Shown here piece by piece: positions 25,493 to 33,216 of a stretch of 36,297 nucleotides of DNA. The notes beneath the pieces are model-generated. The model saw only the letters and a program-made list of their open reading frames with translations, was not told the DNA's origin and ran no database searches. Each line of letters starts with the position of its first letter. Position 1 is the stretch's first letter. Origin of the DNA: an archaeon (lineage in GTDB: Archaea > Aenigmatarchaeota > Aenigmatarchaeia > GW2011-AR5 > GCA-2688965); NCBI GenBank assembly GCA_002688965.1, contig NZEE01000058.1:1-36297 (forward strand), written 5' to 3'. Made by a program: the position numbers and the translations under genes.

Positions 25493-26794
25493 CTATTTAA
25501 TAGAGTTCCGATCGATACTATTCTCTGCGTCATTTAAATAAAATGTTCCTTTCAAAAGAACCTGATGCGATGGTTTTCCGCTTCCTGTTTGCCCTACATT
25601 GTACACTTTAAAGCATCGTGAAGATTGTGAAAGTGAAAGAATGTCCTTAAAGCACCCAAATCTTTCATCAAAATCGTCAAACACCCACACACACACATCA
25701 TCTTCCTTTTGAGATTTTTCTAAATTTGTTATATCTAAAAAGATGCTTCCTTCATCATGGAGACCGTCTATGTAGAACATATCAATATCTCTACAGTCTA
25801 GCGACATGTTCTCGCTTGTCCCATTGACAAAAACAACCTTTTCATCATTTTTATACAAGCTAGCATATTTTTTATTTCTTACATCCCTCGGATCACAGCT
25901 AAAGACAGACCCATCAATATCTTTATCTCTCGCATATTTGCAAAAAGTGTAAAATTGCCAGCCCTCTGCTGTTCCCACCTCCGCTATATTTTTACACTTA
26001 AATTGATTTGCCACACGGGTAAGGTAATACGCACGTCTATGAAGACCGTCTAGTATTTCTTTTCTAATTTTATCTGATATTATCCCGCTGTTATCAAGTT
26101 TAGCATTCTGTATTGGAAGGTTTATATCGTTCCATATCTCTATATATTCCTCTGGAACATCTATCGTCTTTACGCTCCCATGGGTTTCAAATAGCTCTGT
26201 TAGATCTGAGTCTTTCTGAAAGCACATTTCAAAATTCATACCAGCAAAATTTATCTCCATGGGTGTCAAACCTATGCAAAAAGATTTATTAAATAGCACA
26301 CAGATATCATGAACTGGGTTTTCAATTATACTCTCTGTGTATTTGTCTTGATTAACACCTATTTGAAACTGCAAATAGCATATTCCCCCGGGTACTAAAA
26401 CCCTCTCTATCTCTGATATCATTTTTTCTGGATCAATTGAGTGATCAAACACGTTCGAGTACACGAAGTTAAATGATTCATTTTCGTACTCAAGATTATG
26501 CATATCACCCTTGACAACAAGTGGAAGATGGGGAACCAGATCTATTCCAACTACGCTGTCTATCCCCAGCTCATTTAATGCTACGACTTCCTGACCAGTT
26601 CTTGCACCTATGCAAAGACATCTACTATCTTTAGAAAGCCCGCCTAAAATTTTATTAAATTCAGCTTTAAATCCTTCTATTTTTAATCTCCACTCTTCAT
26701 TGAGCCACTTCTTTCTTTTATCTGGGTTTAAAGTTTTTTCTGATTGAAAGGCTACATACTCTTCGTAGTCAAAATAGTGTCTACTAGTTTTCAC
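25493..26794 (-). CDS. Double methyltransferase, two fused SAM-dependent domains
   Basis: Two class I methyltransferase domains lie in one chain. The first (about 50-180) has motif I CLCIGARTGQEVVAL, GIDLVPHLPLVVKGDMHNL and FNFVYSNVFDHSIDPEKM with RVLVPGG, the Methyltransf_11 pattern. The second (about 262-425) has NIAEVGTAEGWQFYTF, SCDPRD, VNGTSENM and MFYIDGLHDEGSIFLDI, with VFDDFDE, the Methyltransf_24/CmcI pattern, related to the single enzyme at 21359-22021. Both motif I loops look intact. The start is GTG at 26794, coupled to the previous stop (GTGA). O-methylation of two positions of the same glycan is a reasonable inference. Confidence 0.78.
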   Translation of the reverse strand: MKTSRHYFDYEEYVAFQSEKTLNPDKRKKWLNEEWRLKIEGFKAEFNKILGGLSKDSRCLCIGARTGQEVVALNELGIDSVVGIDLVPHLPLVVKGDMHNLEYENESFNFVYSNVFDHSIDPEKMISEIERVLVPGGICYLQFQIGVNQDKYTESIIENPVHDICVLFNKSFCIGLTPMEINFAGMNFEMCFQKDSDLTELFETHGSVKTIDVPEEYIEIWNDINLPIQNAKLDNSGIISDKIRKEILDGLHRRAYYLTRVANQFKCKNIAEVGTAEGWQFYTFCKYARDKDIDGSVFSCDPRDVRNKKYASLYKNDEKVVFVNGTSENMSLDCRDIDMFYIDGLHDEGSIFLDITNLEKSQKEDDVCVWVFDDFDERFGCFKDILSLSQSSRCFKVYNVGQTGSGKPSHQVLLKGTFYLNDAENSIDRNSIK

Positions 26795-27717
26795 TTTATT
26801 TTCTCCATAATTTTATAATATTCTTCTGAAACGTCTCTTAAAGGCGAAATGTCAATACTGCATTTATTTTCTTTTAAAACATTGGAAAAATTCATAGGAG
26901 GCGGATTATAAAGATCAACTGGAGAAAAATCCCACTCGTCCTCTTCAATTACCACAGCATCTATTCCTGCTATCTCACTTGTTCCCCCAGTAGATGAGCA
27001 CACAATCTTACAGCCCGCAGCTCTTGCATCAACAACAACATTTGGACAGTGATCAAGATATGCAAGGTGAATAAACGTACTGCAAGATTTTCCCAATCCT
27101 ACAAGCATGTTCCTATCAAGATGTCCAACATAAAATATTCTACTTTCATTTCCTTTTACAAGATCAGAAAACTCATCTTTAGACACCCCTTTTCCAGCTA
27201 CAATTAAAACTGAATCATCGGGAGAAAAATCTAAAAAGTATCTTATATTCTCACGGAGGCGCTTATGGGGCCTCCACGAAGATGCGCAGAACCAAGCATC
27301 ACCCCCACGCGTTAGCGGTTTTAAATCTAGTGCTGGTATTATATCGATTTCTTGAACTGCTGGCCCATTATGAATCACATGTCCGCCTTTATGACACCCA
27401 AACCATTTCTCAATTAGCTTCTTGTTAAACCTAGATTGAAAAATAACTGCATCAGATGAATCATATGTTTTTTTTATTAATCTGTTTTGCTCTTGATAGT
27501 TTTGCCCTGTATTAAAGTATATTCCATCAAGCCGTGTGATTCTCGGTTTTGATTTTACTGCTGCCTCTTGAATTAAGCAAAATTCAATATCTGCAATTTC
27601 TGGCAAATGAGTAAACTCACAGTCAAATTCACTTGAAAGAACTCTAAACAGCCTAGATGTAAAAGAGTTTGGACCACTATCTGACGAAGGATTAAAATTA
27701 TGAGGTACTATTATCAT
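26791..27717 (-). CDS. Glycosyltransferase, GT-B fold, GT4-like, 308 aa
   Basis: The N-terminus MIIVPHNFNPSSDSGPNSFTSRLFR has the Ser/Gly-rich acceptor loop. The centre has IHNGPAV, then WFCASSWRPHKRLRENIRYF (the donor-domain opening with its basic RPHKR), IFYVGHLD and HLAYLDHCPNVVVDARAAGC, followed by SSTGGTSEI. This is the GT4 scheme with Asp/Cys replacing the first Glu. The start at 27717 is chosen because GGAAG stands 5 bases upstream; ATGs at 27729 and 27738 are also in frame. It overlaps the end of the cupin gene by 20 bases and the double methyltransferase start by 4. At 308 aa it is on the short side for the family. Confidence 0.75.
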   Translation of the reverse strand: MIIVPHNFNPSSDSGPNSFTSRLFRVLSSEFDCEFTHLPEIADIEFCLIQEAAVKSKPRITRLDGIYFNTGQNYQEQNRLIKKTYDSSDAVIFQSRFNKKLIEKWFGCHKGGHVIHNGPAVQEIDIIPALDLKPLTRGGDAWFCASSWRPHKRLRENIRYFLDFSPDDSVLIVAGKGVSKDEFSDLVKGNESRIFYVGHLDRNMLVGLGKSCSTFIHLAYLDHCPNVVVDARAAGCKIVCSSTGGTSEIAGIDAVVIEEDEWDFSPVDLYNPPPMNFSNVLKENKCSIDISPLRDVSEEYYKIMEKIK

Positions 27718-28051
27718 CACTTCTTCCATAGTCATCATCTAGTCTGATAACGTCATCAATCTGATGAGTGCTTACTTCAATAAGTGTAACATCTTCGTCA
27801 TTCGCACAAAACCTATGTATCTGATGTGGCATTATACGAAGTGATTCTCCCTTGCTTATTTTTTCTAGGCAGTCTTCTCCATCATAGTTGTAAAGTGTAC
27901 CCTCTAAGACATAAACTGTCTCATCCTTTGCTTGATGATATTGTCTAGAAAGCCTATGACCAGACTTGATATGTAAGATTTTTCCAATATACTGATTCGT
28001 TTGTGCCCATATAATTTCATGACCCCACGGTTTTTCAACTTTTTTTATCAT
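27698..28051 (-). CDS. Cupin, mannose-6-phosphate isomerase (type II) C-terminal-like
   Basis: This is a single cupin domain of 117 aa, resembling the isomerase part of ManC/type II phosphomannose isomerases. It has VEKPWGHEIIWAQ at the start, then IKSGHRLSRQYHQAKDETVYVLEG with the metal ligands His39 and Glu44. MPHQIHRF holds His76/His79, and it ends in IEVSTHQIDDVIRLDDDYGR, almost the family's closing motif. It would interconvert fructose-6-phosphate and mannose-6-phosphate, or act on another sugar phosphate. The guanylyltransferase half of ManC is absent from the window. It follows the GT2 stop with a 1-base gap. The C-terminal 10 residues after DYGR are encoded within the overlap with the next gene. 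Confidence 0.78.
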   Translation of the reverse strand: MIKKVEKPWGHEIIWAQTNQYIGKILHIKSGHRLSRQYHQAKDETVYVLEGTLYNYDGEDCLEKISKGESLRIMPHQIHRFCANDEDVTLIEVSTHQIDDVIRLDDDYGRSDDNSTS

Positions 28052-28052
28052 T

Positions 28053-28751
28053 CTATGCTAAAAATCCGCGAGATCTTACAAGATTTACAGTAGAGATCTG
28101 TGACATTTCTTCGTAATCTCTGTATGGAATAGAGACTGAATTAATGTTATATCTGTAGCAAACTTTATCAATAAAAGATCTAGATTGTGAAATATGAAGC
28201 AGGGGAAGCATAAGTGCTTGATCATACCCTCTCTCAAACCAACGGCCACTCGTATCTTGAAAATTTTTATCAGATATGTTTTTAAGAAGAGATGACTTAA
28301 ATGATCTAAGGTGTGAAGAGCACCAGGGCCACATATATGGGTCTACGTGACCCGGCATATCCTTAGAAATATTTAATCCGTTGATATCCCATGCATGCGC
28401 TGTCCATACAACATCACTTCCCGACTCGTACGAATCAAGCAATAAAGCTACAGCTTCATTATTGCAAAGTGAATCATCTCCATCTATCACAGCTATTACC
28501 ATATCATCACACTCTTGAAAAGATCGAGAAGTCTCAACTATGTTTCTTAGCGCAAATTTTTTCTCTACATTTTTAATTACAGTAAATTTATCTGATCTTA
28601 ATTTTGATGCAATATCAGCAGTGTCATCAGTTGAAATATCATCTATAATTACAGCTGACCACCTATTATCTGTCTGATTTATAAGTGAAGAAGCAAGTGC
28701 TTCTAAATTTTTAGATGCATTATATGCAGGAATAACGAACATAATATTCAT
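28053..28751 (-). CDS. Glycosyltransferase family 2 (GT-A), 232 aa
   Basis: This is a typical GT2 enzyme. It has IMFVIPAYNASKNLEALASSL (3-23), then AVIIDDISTDDT (33-44, the nucleotide-binding acidic pair) and MVIAVIDGDDSL (84-95) with the metal-binding D-G-D-D at 90-93. GRWFERGYDQALMLPLL is the expected acceptor-side region. The start at 28751 is preferred because AAAGGA lies 8 bases upstream and its ATGA overlaps the preceding stop; an in-frame ATG at 28760 is less likely. It lacks the C-terminal membrane segments that many GT2 enzymes carry, so it is soluble. Confidence 0.82.
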   Translation of the reverse strand: MNIMFVIPAYNASKNLEALASSLINQTDNRWSAVIIDDISTDDTADIASKLRSDKFTVIKNVEKKFALRNIVETSRSFQECDDMVIAVIDGDDSLCNNEAVALLLDSYESGSDVVWTAHAWDINGLNISKDMPGHVDPYMWPWCSSHLRSFKSSLLKNISDKNFQDTSGRWFERGYDQALMLPLLHISQSRSFIDKVCYRYNINSVSIPYRDYEEMSQISTVNLVRSRGFLA

Positions 28752-30679
28752 TTTAACCATCCCTTTATTATATCAGGGTGTATGCTTTCATCAACCTGTA
28801 AAAATGGAGTCTTTTGTTCAAAATCAATCTTTTTATGAAATATCCAACCTCCCATTTCTTCATCTAGCTTGCTCGATAACTCATCTATTTCTTTGTCACT
28901 TACTTCAGACCATGGCTTATCAAAAAACATATTATTTTCTGCAGTATCATCCTGTTCAATATTGTAAAGACTTTGCCAGTGTCTTGACCAATATCCCCTA
29001 TATGTTTTTATCTTTCTTGACAAATCATACCATGAGTAATGAATTACTGAAGGGAGTGAGCTGCACACTGACATTAACCACATGGCATAAGCCTTTAGAT
29101 CTTCAGTAGATCCATTCAACGCAGACATTCGTAAATCGTGATGTTCCTTCCCGTAAAAATTATTAAACTGAACTGGTTCAAATGAATCTGACCTTATATA
29201 GTCACATCCGTCTGTGCCTGGCTTTGAAAACATCATTCCTTCGTCATCAAATACTCTCAAATGAGCAGGTACTCCGTGCGTAATATGTGGTCTGTTTCTA
29301 GAAAATCTCCACTTCCAAGGATTAACGTCTACTCTTACTTTATTCTTCTTTCCCCAGAATTCAATTACTGGAAGAGCAACTAGATCCATTTGCTTCGGAA
29401 GTGTTCTAGCTAGTGTCTTAATTTTTTCATAATCTTTTTCATGAACTATCTCGTCAGAATCTTGCTGCCAACAAAACTCTGATGTACACATAGATCTTGC
29501 TAGTGCTTTCTGCAATCCATCAAAAACTGCAAATCTTTTGTGATTCCAATCTCTCTCTTGCCTGTGAATTACAATTCTGCCGTCGCCCTGTACAGCTGCT
29601 AGAGTTTGAAGTTCTTCCCAGGTTCCATCTGTAGATCCACCATCAATAACAACAATCTGATCACAAAAACCAAGCATTGAAGAAATAGACTCAACAAATG
29701 GATAGCTTTGGTCAATGCAGTTATATGTTGTTGTATATCCACTTATCGTAGGTAATCTATTTAAATGTTCATAAATTGCACCCCAGAATCTATCTGGCCC
29801 TCCTAGTAACCACTCAACGGTATCTTGAATATTTTCAGTATTAAACCACTCTTCATCTTGATGCATAACATTTTCATTAATTATTAGCTCACATCCTAAG
29901 AGCTTAGCCTCGATGACCACCCTGGGACATGTATCTCCCCCAGGAGGTAAAAATACAAGACCCTTTGATGTTGAAAACTTATCTAGCATCATCTGGTGAG
30001 ACAACCCAGATACTTTTTCATATTGTAAGTCATTATCTTCACAATATGCAACTGCATCTTCTACACCCTTTATCCATGATGGAGAATCAATGATAAGATA
30101 ATTGTCAGTTCTCTCGCTATCTTGACTAGAGATAGCTGAGACATGCTTGTAAAAATCTGTAGAAAATACAGATGAGACTGTCACATTCTTCTTTCTTGCA
30201 AGAAACGGAAATAGGTCATGATAGTGATTTTTCTGTCTTTCAGACATCCACAACAAAGAATCTGCACCAAACATAAATGCTGAAACTATCTTTCCATTCA
30301 TTTGATTTTGACAGTCACAATCCTCACCCGTTTCAAACTTGTGCTTTTCTGGACTTCTAAACTTGCAGTACTTGAAATCATACTCAACGATACTATACTT
30401 GATATTTGCTATAATGGCAGGAATAAGCTCACCATTTAGTGCGGTAAAATTAGCAAATATCCAGTACTTGTCTAAAGCTCTTCCTAGTGTTTCTTTGGTT
30501 ACTTCAGAAGATCTCAGTTTTTCAACTTTTAAACCATTGCATGAATCTATCAGAACTTCTGTGGTGAGCTCTGCACCACCAGGATAATCTTCTGCAAAAA
30601 AATCTGCAACAAAAACAATATCGCAACCTTCTAAATCAGGACCAGTGCTTTCTTCTTCACCAAACGGACTGCTAAACAT
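28748..30679 (-). CDS. Fused glycosyltransferase, GT-B-like domain plus GT2 domain, 643 aa
   Basis: Two glycosyltransferase folds are joined in one chain. Residues about 18-305 are GT-B-like: IVFVADFFAEDYPGGAELTTEVL, SFMFGADSLLWMSE-like segments, LIIDSPSWIKGVEDAVAYC, GLVFLPPGGDTCPRVVIEAKLLG (the donor E region) and a helix. Residues about 312-600 are GT2: TTTYNCIDQSYPFVESISSML, IVVIDGGSTDGTW (344-354) and CWQQDSDEIV with the DSD at 407-409. A GT-B plus GT-A fusion could add two sugars in sequence. GGGGAAGAG precedes the ATG at 30679. It is the first gene of the glycan island, 78 bases after the fibre genes. Confidence 0.78.
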   Translation of the reverse strand: MFSSPFGEEESTGPDLEGCDIVFVADFFAEDYPGGAELTTEVLIDSCNGLKVEKLRSSEVTKETLGRALDKYWIFANFTALNGELIPAIIANIKYSIVEYDFKYCKFRSPEKHKFETGEDCDCQNQMNGKIVSAFMFGADSLLWMSERQKNHYHDLFPFLARKKNVTVSSVFSTDFYKHVSAISSQDSERTDNYLIIDSPSWIKGVEDAVAYCEDNDLQYEKVSGLSHQMMLDKFSTSKGLVFLPPGGDTCPRVVIEAKLLGCELIINENVMHQDEEWFNTENIQDTVEWLLGGPDRFWGAIYEHLNRLPTISGYTTTYNCIDQSYPFVESISSMLGFCDQIVVIDGGSTDGTWEELQTLAAVQGDGRIVIHRQERDWNHKRFAVFDGLQKALARSMCTSEFCWQQDSDEIVHEKDYEKIKTLARTLPKQMDLVALPVIEFWGKKNKVRVDVNPWKWRFSRNRPHITHGVPAHLRVFDDEGMMFSKPGTDGCDYIRSDSFEPVQFNNFYGKEHHDLRMSALNGSTEDLKAYAMWLMSVCSSLPSVIHYSWYDLSRKIKTYRGYWSRHWQSLYNIEQDDTAENNMFFDKPWSEVSDKEIDELSSKLDEEMGGWIFHKKIDFEQKTPFLQVDESIHPDIIKGWLK

Positions 30680-30691
30680 TTACTCTTCCCC

Positions 30692-30723
30692 AAGCTAAAT
30701 AACACTTATATGGTACTTAGCTT
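30692..30723 (-). other. Inverted repeat (hairpin) between fibre and glycan genes
   Basis: In the 78-base gap between the fibre operon end and the first glycosyltransferase, the minus strand reads AAGCTAAGTA, a 12-base loop, then TATTTAGCTT. These pair over 10 positions including one G-T wobble. No run of T follows, so it is not a standard intrinsic terminator. It lies directly before the GGGGAAGAG ribosome site of the next gene, so a role in mRNA processing or in reducing read-through is possible. Confidence 0.4.
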
Positions 30724-30757
30724 ATAAGAAAAGTATAACAAGATATCTTTATAAATC

Positions 30758-32161
30758 TTATCCTGGTGACGTACTTAGATTTCCAGCATTATCTACAGTA
30801 ATCCTAAATTTCGAACCATCTGGTGATACTATAACAATTCCATTTGTAGCATCCATTGGAGAAACATATAAACTGCCAGATACAACAGTATCTCCTCCAA
30901 AAACTGATACACTTCTAATTCCACTGTCCTTTCCGCCTATGCTTCCAGTCACACCAAAGAATACATCTGTCGCAGTGTCTACGCCAAAACCGGGTGATCC
31001 GCCTAGAGAATCACATATTGCAACCTGTGTAAATGCAGCAAGCTCTATCGTGTTTGATTTAAGATGAAGAACTGGATTTCCTGGTGGATTTTCACTTGCT
31101 CCGTATAAGCTTCCAGAAAGTACTACATCTCCGCCAAATATAGCATTTGTTCGTGTTCCGGCATTTCTACCTGTAGTTGCCTCCCCTGGTCCTATAGAGG
31201 TCCTTGACCCAGAGACGTAAAATGCAACATCAGGAGCGCCAGCATCATTAATAGAAGTTGCACTTCCGCCAGAGAGAATGAGAACTTGTTCTCCATCAAC
31301 CATGATTGCTTTTGACCTAGTTCCAGAATCAACACGGAATGCCATTGGATCAGTTCCGCTTACATGTAACATTGCTGCGGGTGTGCTAACGTCATTGCCA
31401 ATTCCAATTCTCTCTGTAGTTCCATCCATTCTTAAAACATTTGAGGAGCCTACTCTAAAAATTATATCATTTCCGGCTGAGCTACCCTTAATAAAGAGGT
31501 TGGCAGAGTTAGCATAAATCTGACCAATATTTGTGCCTGAGTCTTCTTCAAAAGTAATGTAGTTATTGCCAGATGATCCTCTTACTAGTTTTAGATTTTC
31601 ATCTGTTCCACCAGGGTCCAAAATAATCACAGAACCAGAGTGTACAACATCACCTCCGAAAACAGATGTCCCTCTTATCGCTGTATTCCGTGAACCAATT
31701 GAGCCTGACACCCAAAAGTTATTATCAGCGCCGCTATTATCACCGATCCCAACGATTTCCTCTGTTGAGTGTCCTGCATGCACTTTTATATGATCATTAT
31801 TAAGAAGTATTTTAGTAGTATTATCTTGTCCTGAATATCTTCTTATTTTATCTACGTACATTCCTGAACTATCGTCTACATATAAACTACCGCTGATACC
31901 TACATCTCCACCAAATAACGAAGTTCCCCTGTTAGTGGTTCCAGCTGAACCGATTGTACCTGATACGAAGAAGGCGACATCTTTTCCATCTGCTCCCGTG
32001 ACACCGGATCCTGAAAGGAAGAAAATCTTCTCATCACCTGAATCCACAAATATTGCGTGTGTCTTATTGCCGGTTTCAACCCTAAAGTTAACATTAGGGC
32101 TTCCTACCTGATTTACTATAACACCGCCGCTTAATATCAGAGGTGATCCTACTAATGGCAT
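30758..32161 (-). CDS. Modular fibre protein, 467 aa, second of a pair
   Basis: A Gly/Ser-rich beta-structured protein, 467 aa, with four copies of a module ending FGGDVV-SGS: residues 61-94, 148-177, 311-353 and 400-432. Preceding segments such as EQVLILSGGSATSIN and FRVDSGTRSKAIMVDG also occur in the neighbouring larger fibre protein, so the two share building blocks. It lacks the KRWANVYTGDLHL end domain found at the C-terminus of the larger protein. The ATG overlaps the larger gene's stop by one base. I infer a trimeric fibre or spike subunit assembled with its neighbour. The C-terminus ends in a polar Ser/Pro/Gly tail. Confidence 0.72.
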   Translation of the reverse strand: MPLVGSPLILSGGVIVNQVGSPNVNFRVETGNKTHAIFVDSGDEKIFFLSGSGVTGADGKDVAFFVSGTIGSAGTTNRGTSLFGGDVGISGSLYVDDSSGMYVDKIRRYSGQDNTTKILLNNDHIKVHAGHSTEEIVGIGDNSGADNNFWVSGSIGSRNTAIRGTSVFGGDVVHSGSVIILDPGGTDENLKLVRGSSGNNYITFEEDSGTNIGQIYANSANLFIKGSSAGNDIIFRVGSSNVLRMDGTTERIGIGNDVSTPAAMLHVSGTDPMAFRVDSGTRSKAIMVDGEQVLILSGGSATSINDAGAPDVAFYVSGSRTSIGPGEATTGRNAGTRTNAIFGGDVVLSGSLYGASENPPGNPVLHLKSNTIELAAFTQVAICDSLGGSPGFGVDTATDVFFGVTGSIGGKDSGIRSVSVFGGDTVVSGSLYVSPMDATNGIVIVSPDGSKFRITVDNAGNLSTSPG

Positions 32162-33216
32162 TATTCATTCTCCTCAAGAGGTTCTAGCATCATCTTGTAT
32201 TTCTTGCCCGTTATATTATTAATAACTATCAATTTGTCTGAATCCTCTTGGATTGTCCAGTTTCCCTTATCATTTCTAAGATGAAGGTCGCCTGTATATA
32301 CGTTAGCCCATCGTTTCGATGCAGATCCAAGATCATGTGTATTATCTGCTAGTGGTATAAACGAAGTACAATGCCCAGATCCACTAATAACTACATCTCC
32401 ACCGAACACAGATGTTCCCCTATCAGATGTGCCTCTTGATCCGGCAGATCCTGAAACGTAGAAGTTTACATCAGCACCTGCAGCGGGATCAGGGTGAGTA
32501 GCGAGTCCACCAGAGAGAATCATTACCTGGTCAGTAGAGTTCTTAACAGCAATGCCTGTCTTGTTGGCCGTCTTTATTATAGTATTTCTAGCTGCATTAT
32601 CTGCATTCACAACAATTGTACTTTCAGACTCATCATATGAGAGAACAGCATTATTTGCAACAGTTAGCTTGGCATAGTCAGGTAAAAATCGAATGTAAGT
32701 ATCAGGATCTGCATCGTGCTTAATGTACTCACCAACATGAATATTTCCGCTAGTGACAAGATCTCCTCCGAATAAGGAGGTTCCCCTTATAGGGAATCCG
32801 TGAGAATTAATAGTTCCAGAAACGAAGAAATTAACATCTTGCCCTTTAGATTCATCAGTTGAGCTAGCACTGCCACCAGAAAGAATGAGAAGTTGATTAT
32901 TAGCTGCATCAACAAACAGTGCTGTGGTTGCAGCATTTGTGCTGTTAACTTTAAAATCTACGTCACTATTGCCCCTGTTAAAGGTAATAGTTTTTTGTGA
33001 TAGAGACATATCGATGTCCATGCCTTCAACACTATTAGCAAACATTCTCCATCTACTAGGCTGCGGTCTGATGTAAGTTGCACTATCTCCCAGGTTATAA
33101 ATTCTACCACCTATATGATATGCACCAGAAGATACAAGATCTCCCCCGAATAATGCCGAACCTCGAACTGTTGTTCCATGAGCTCCAGGTGATCCTGATA
33201 CATAGAGTGCTACATC
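30866..33216 (-). repeat. Dispersed FGGDVV-SG module, seven copies across two genes
   Basis: Copies of a ~33-residue unit with the pattern DV-FYVSGS-GS---RGTSVFGGDVV-SGSLY occur at 33115-33216, 32740-32838 and 32377-32475 in the giant fibre gene, and at 31880-31981, 31631-31720, 31103-31231 and 30866-30964 in the 467-aa gene. An eighth, more divergent copy (LAGDVVVSG) is at 35626-35727. The copies are usually introduced by an ILSGG-AT/S segment. Confidence 0.75.
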
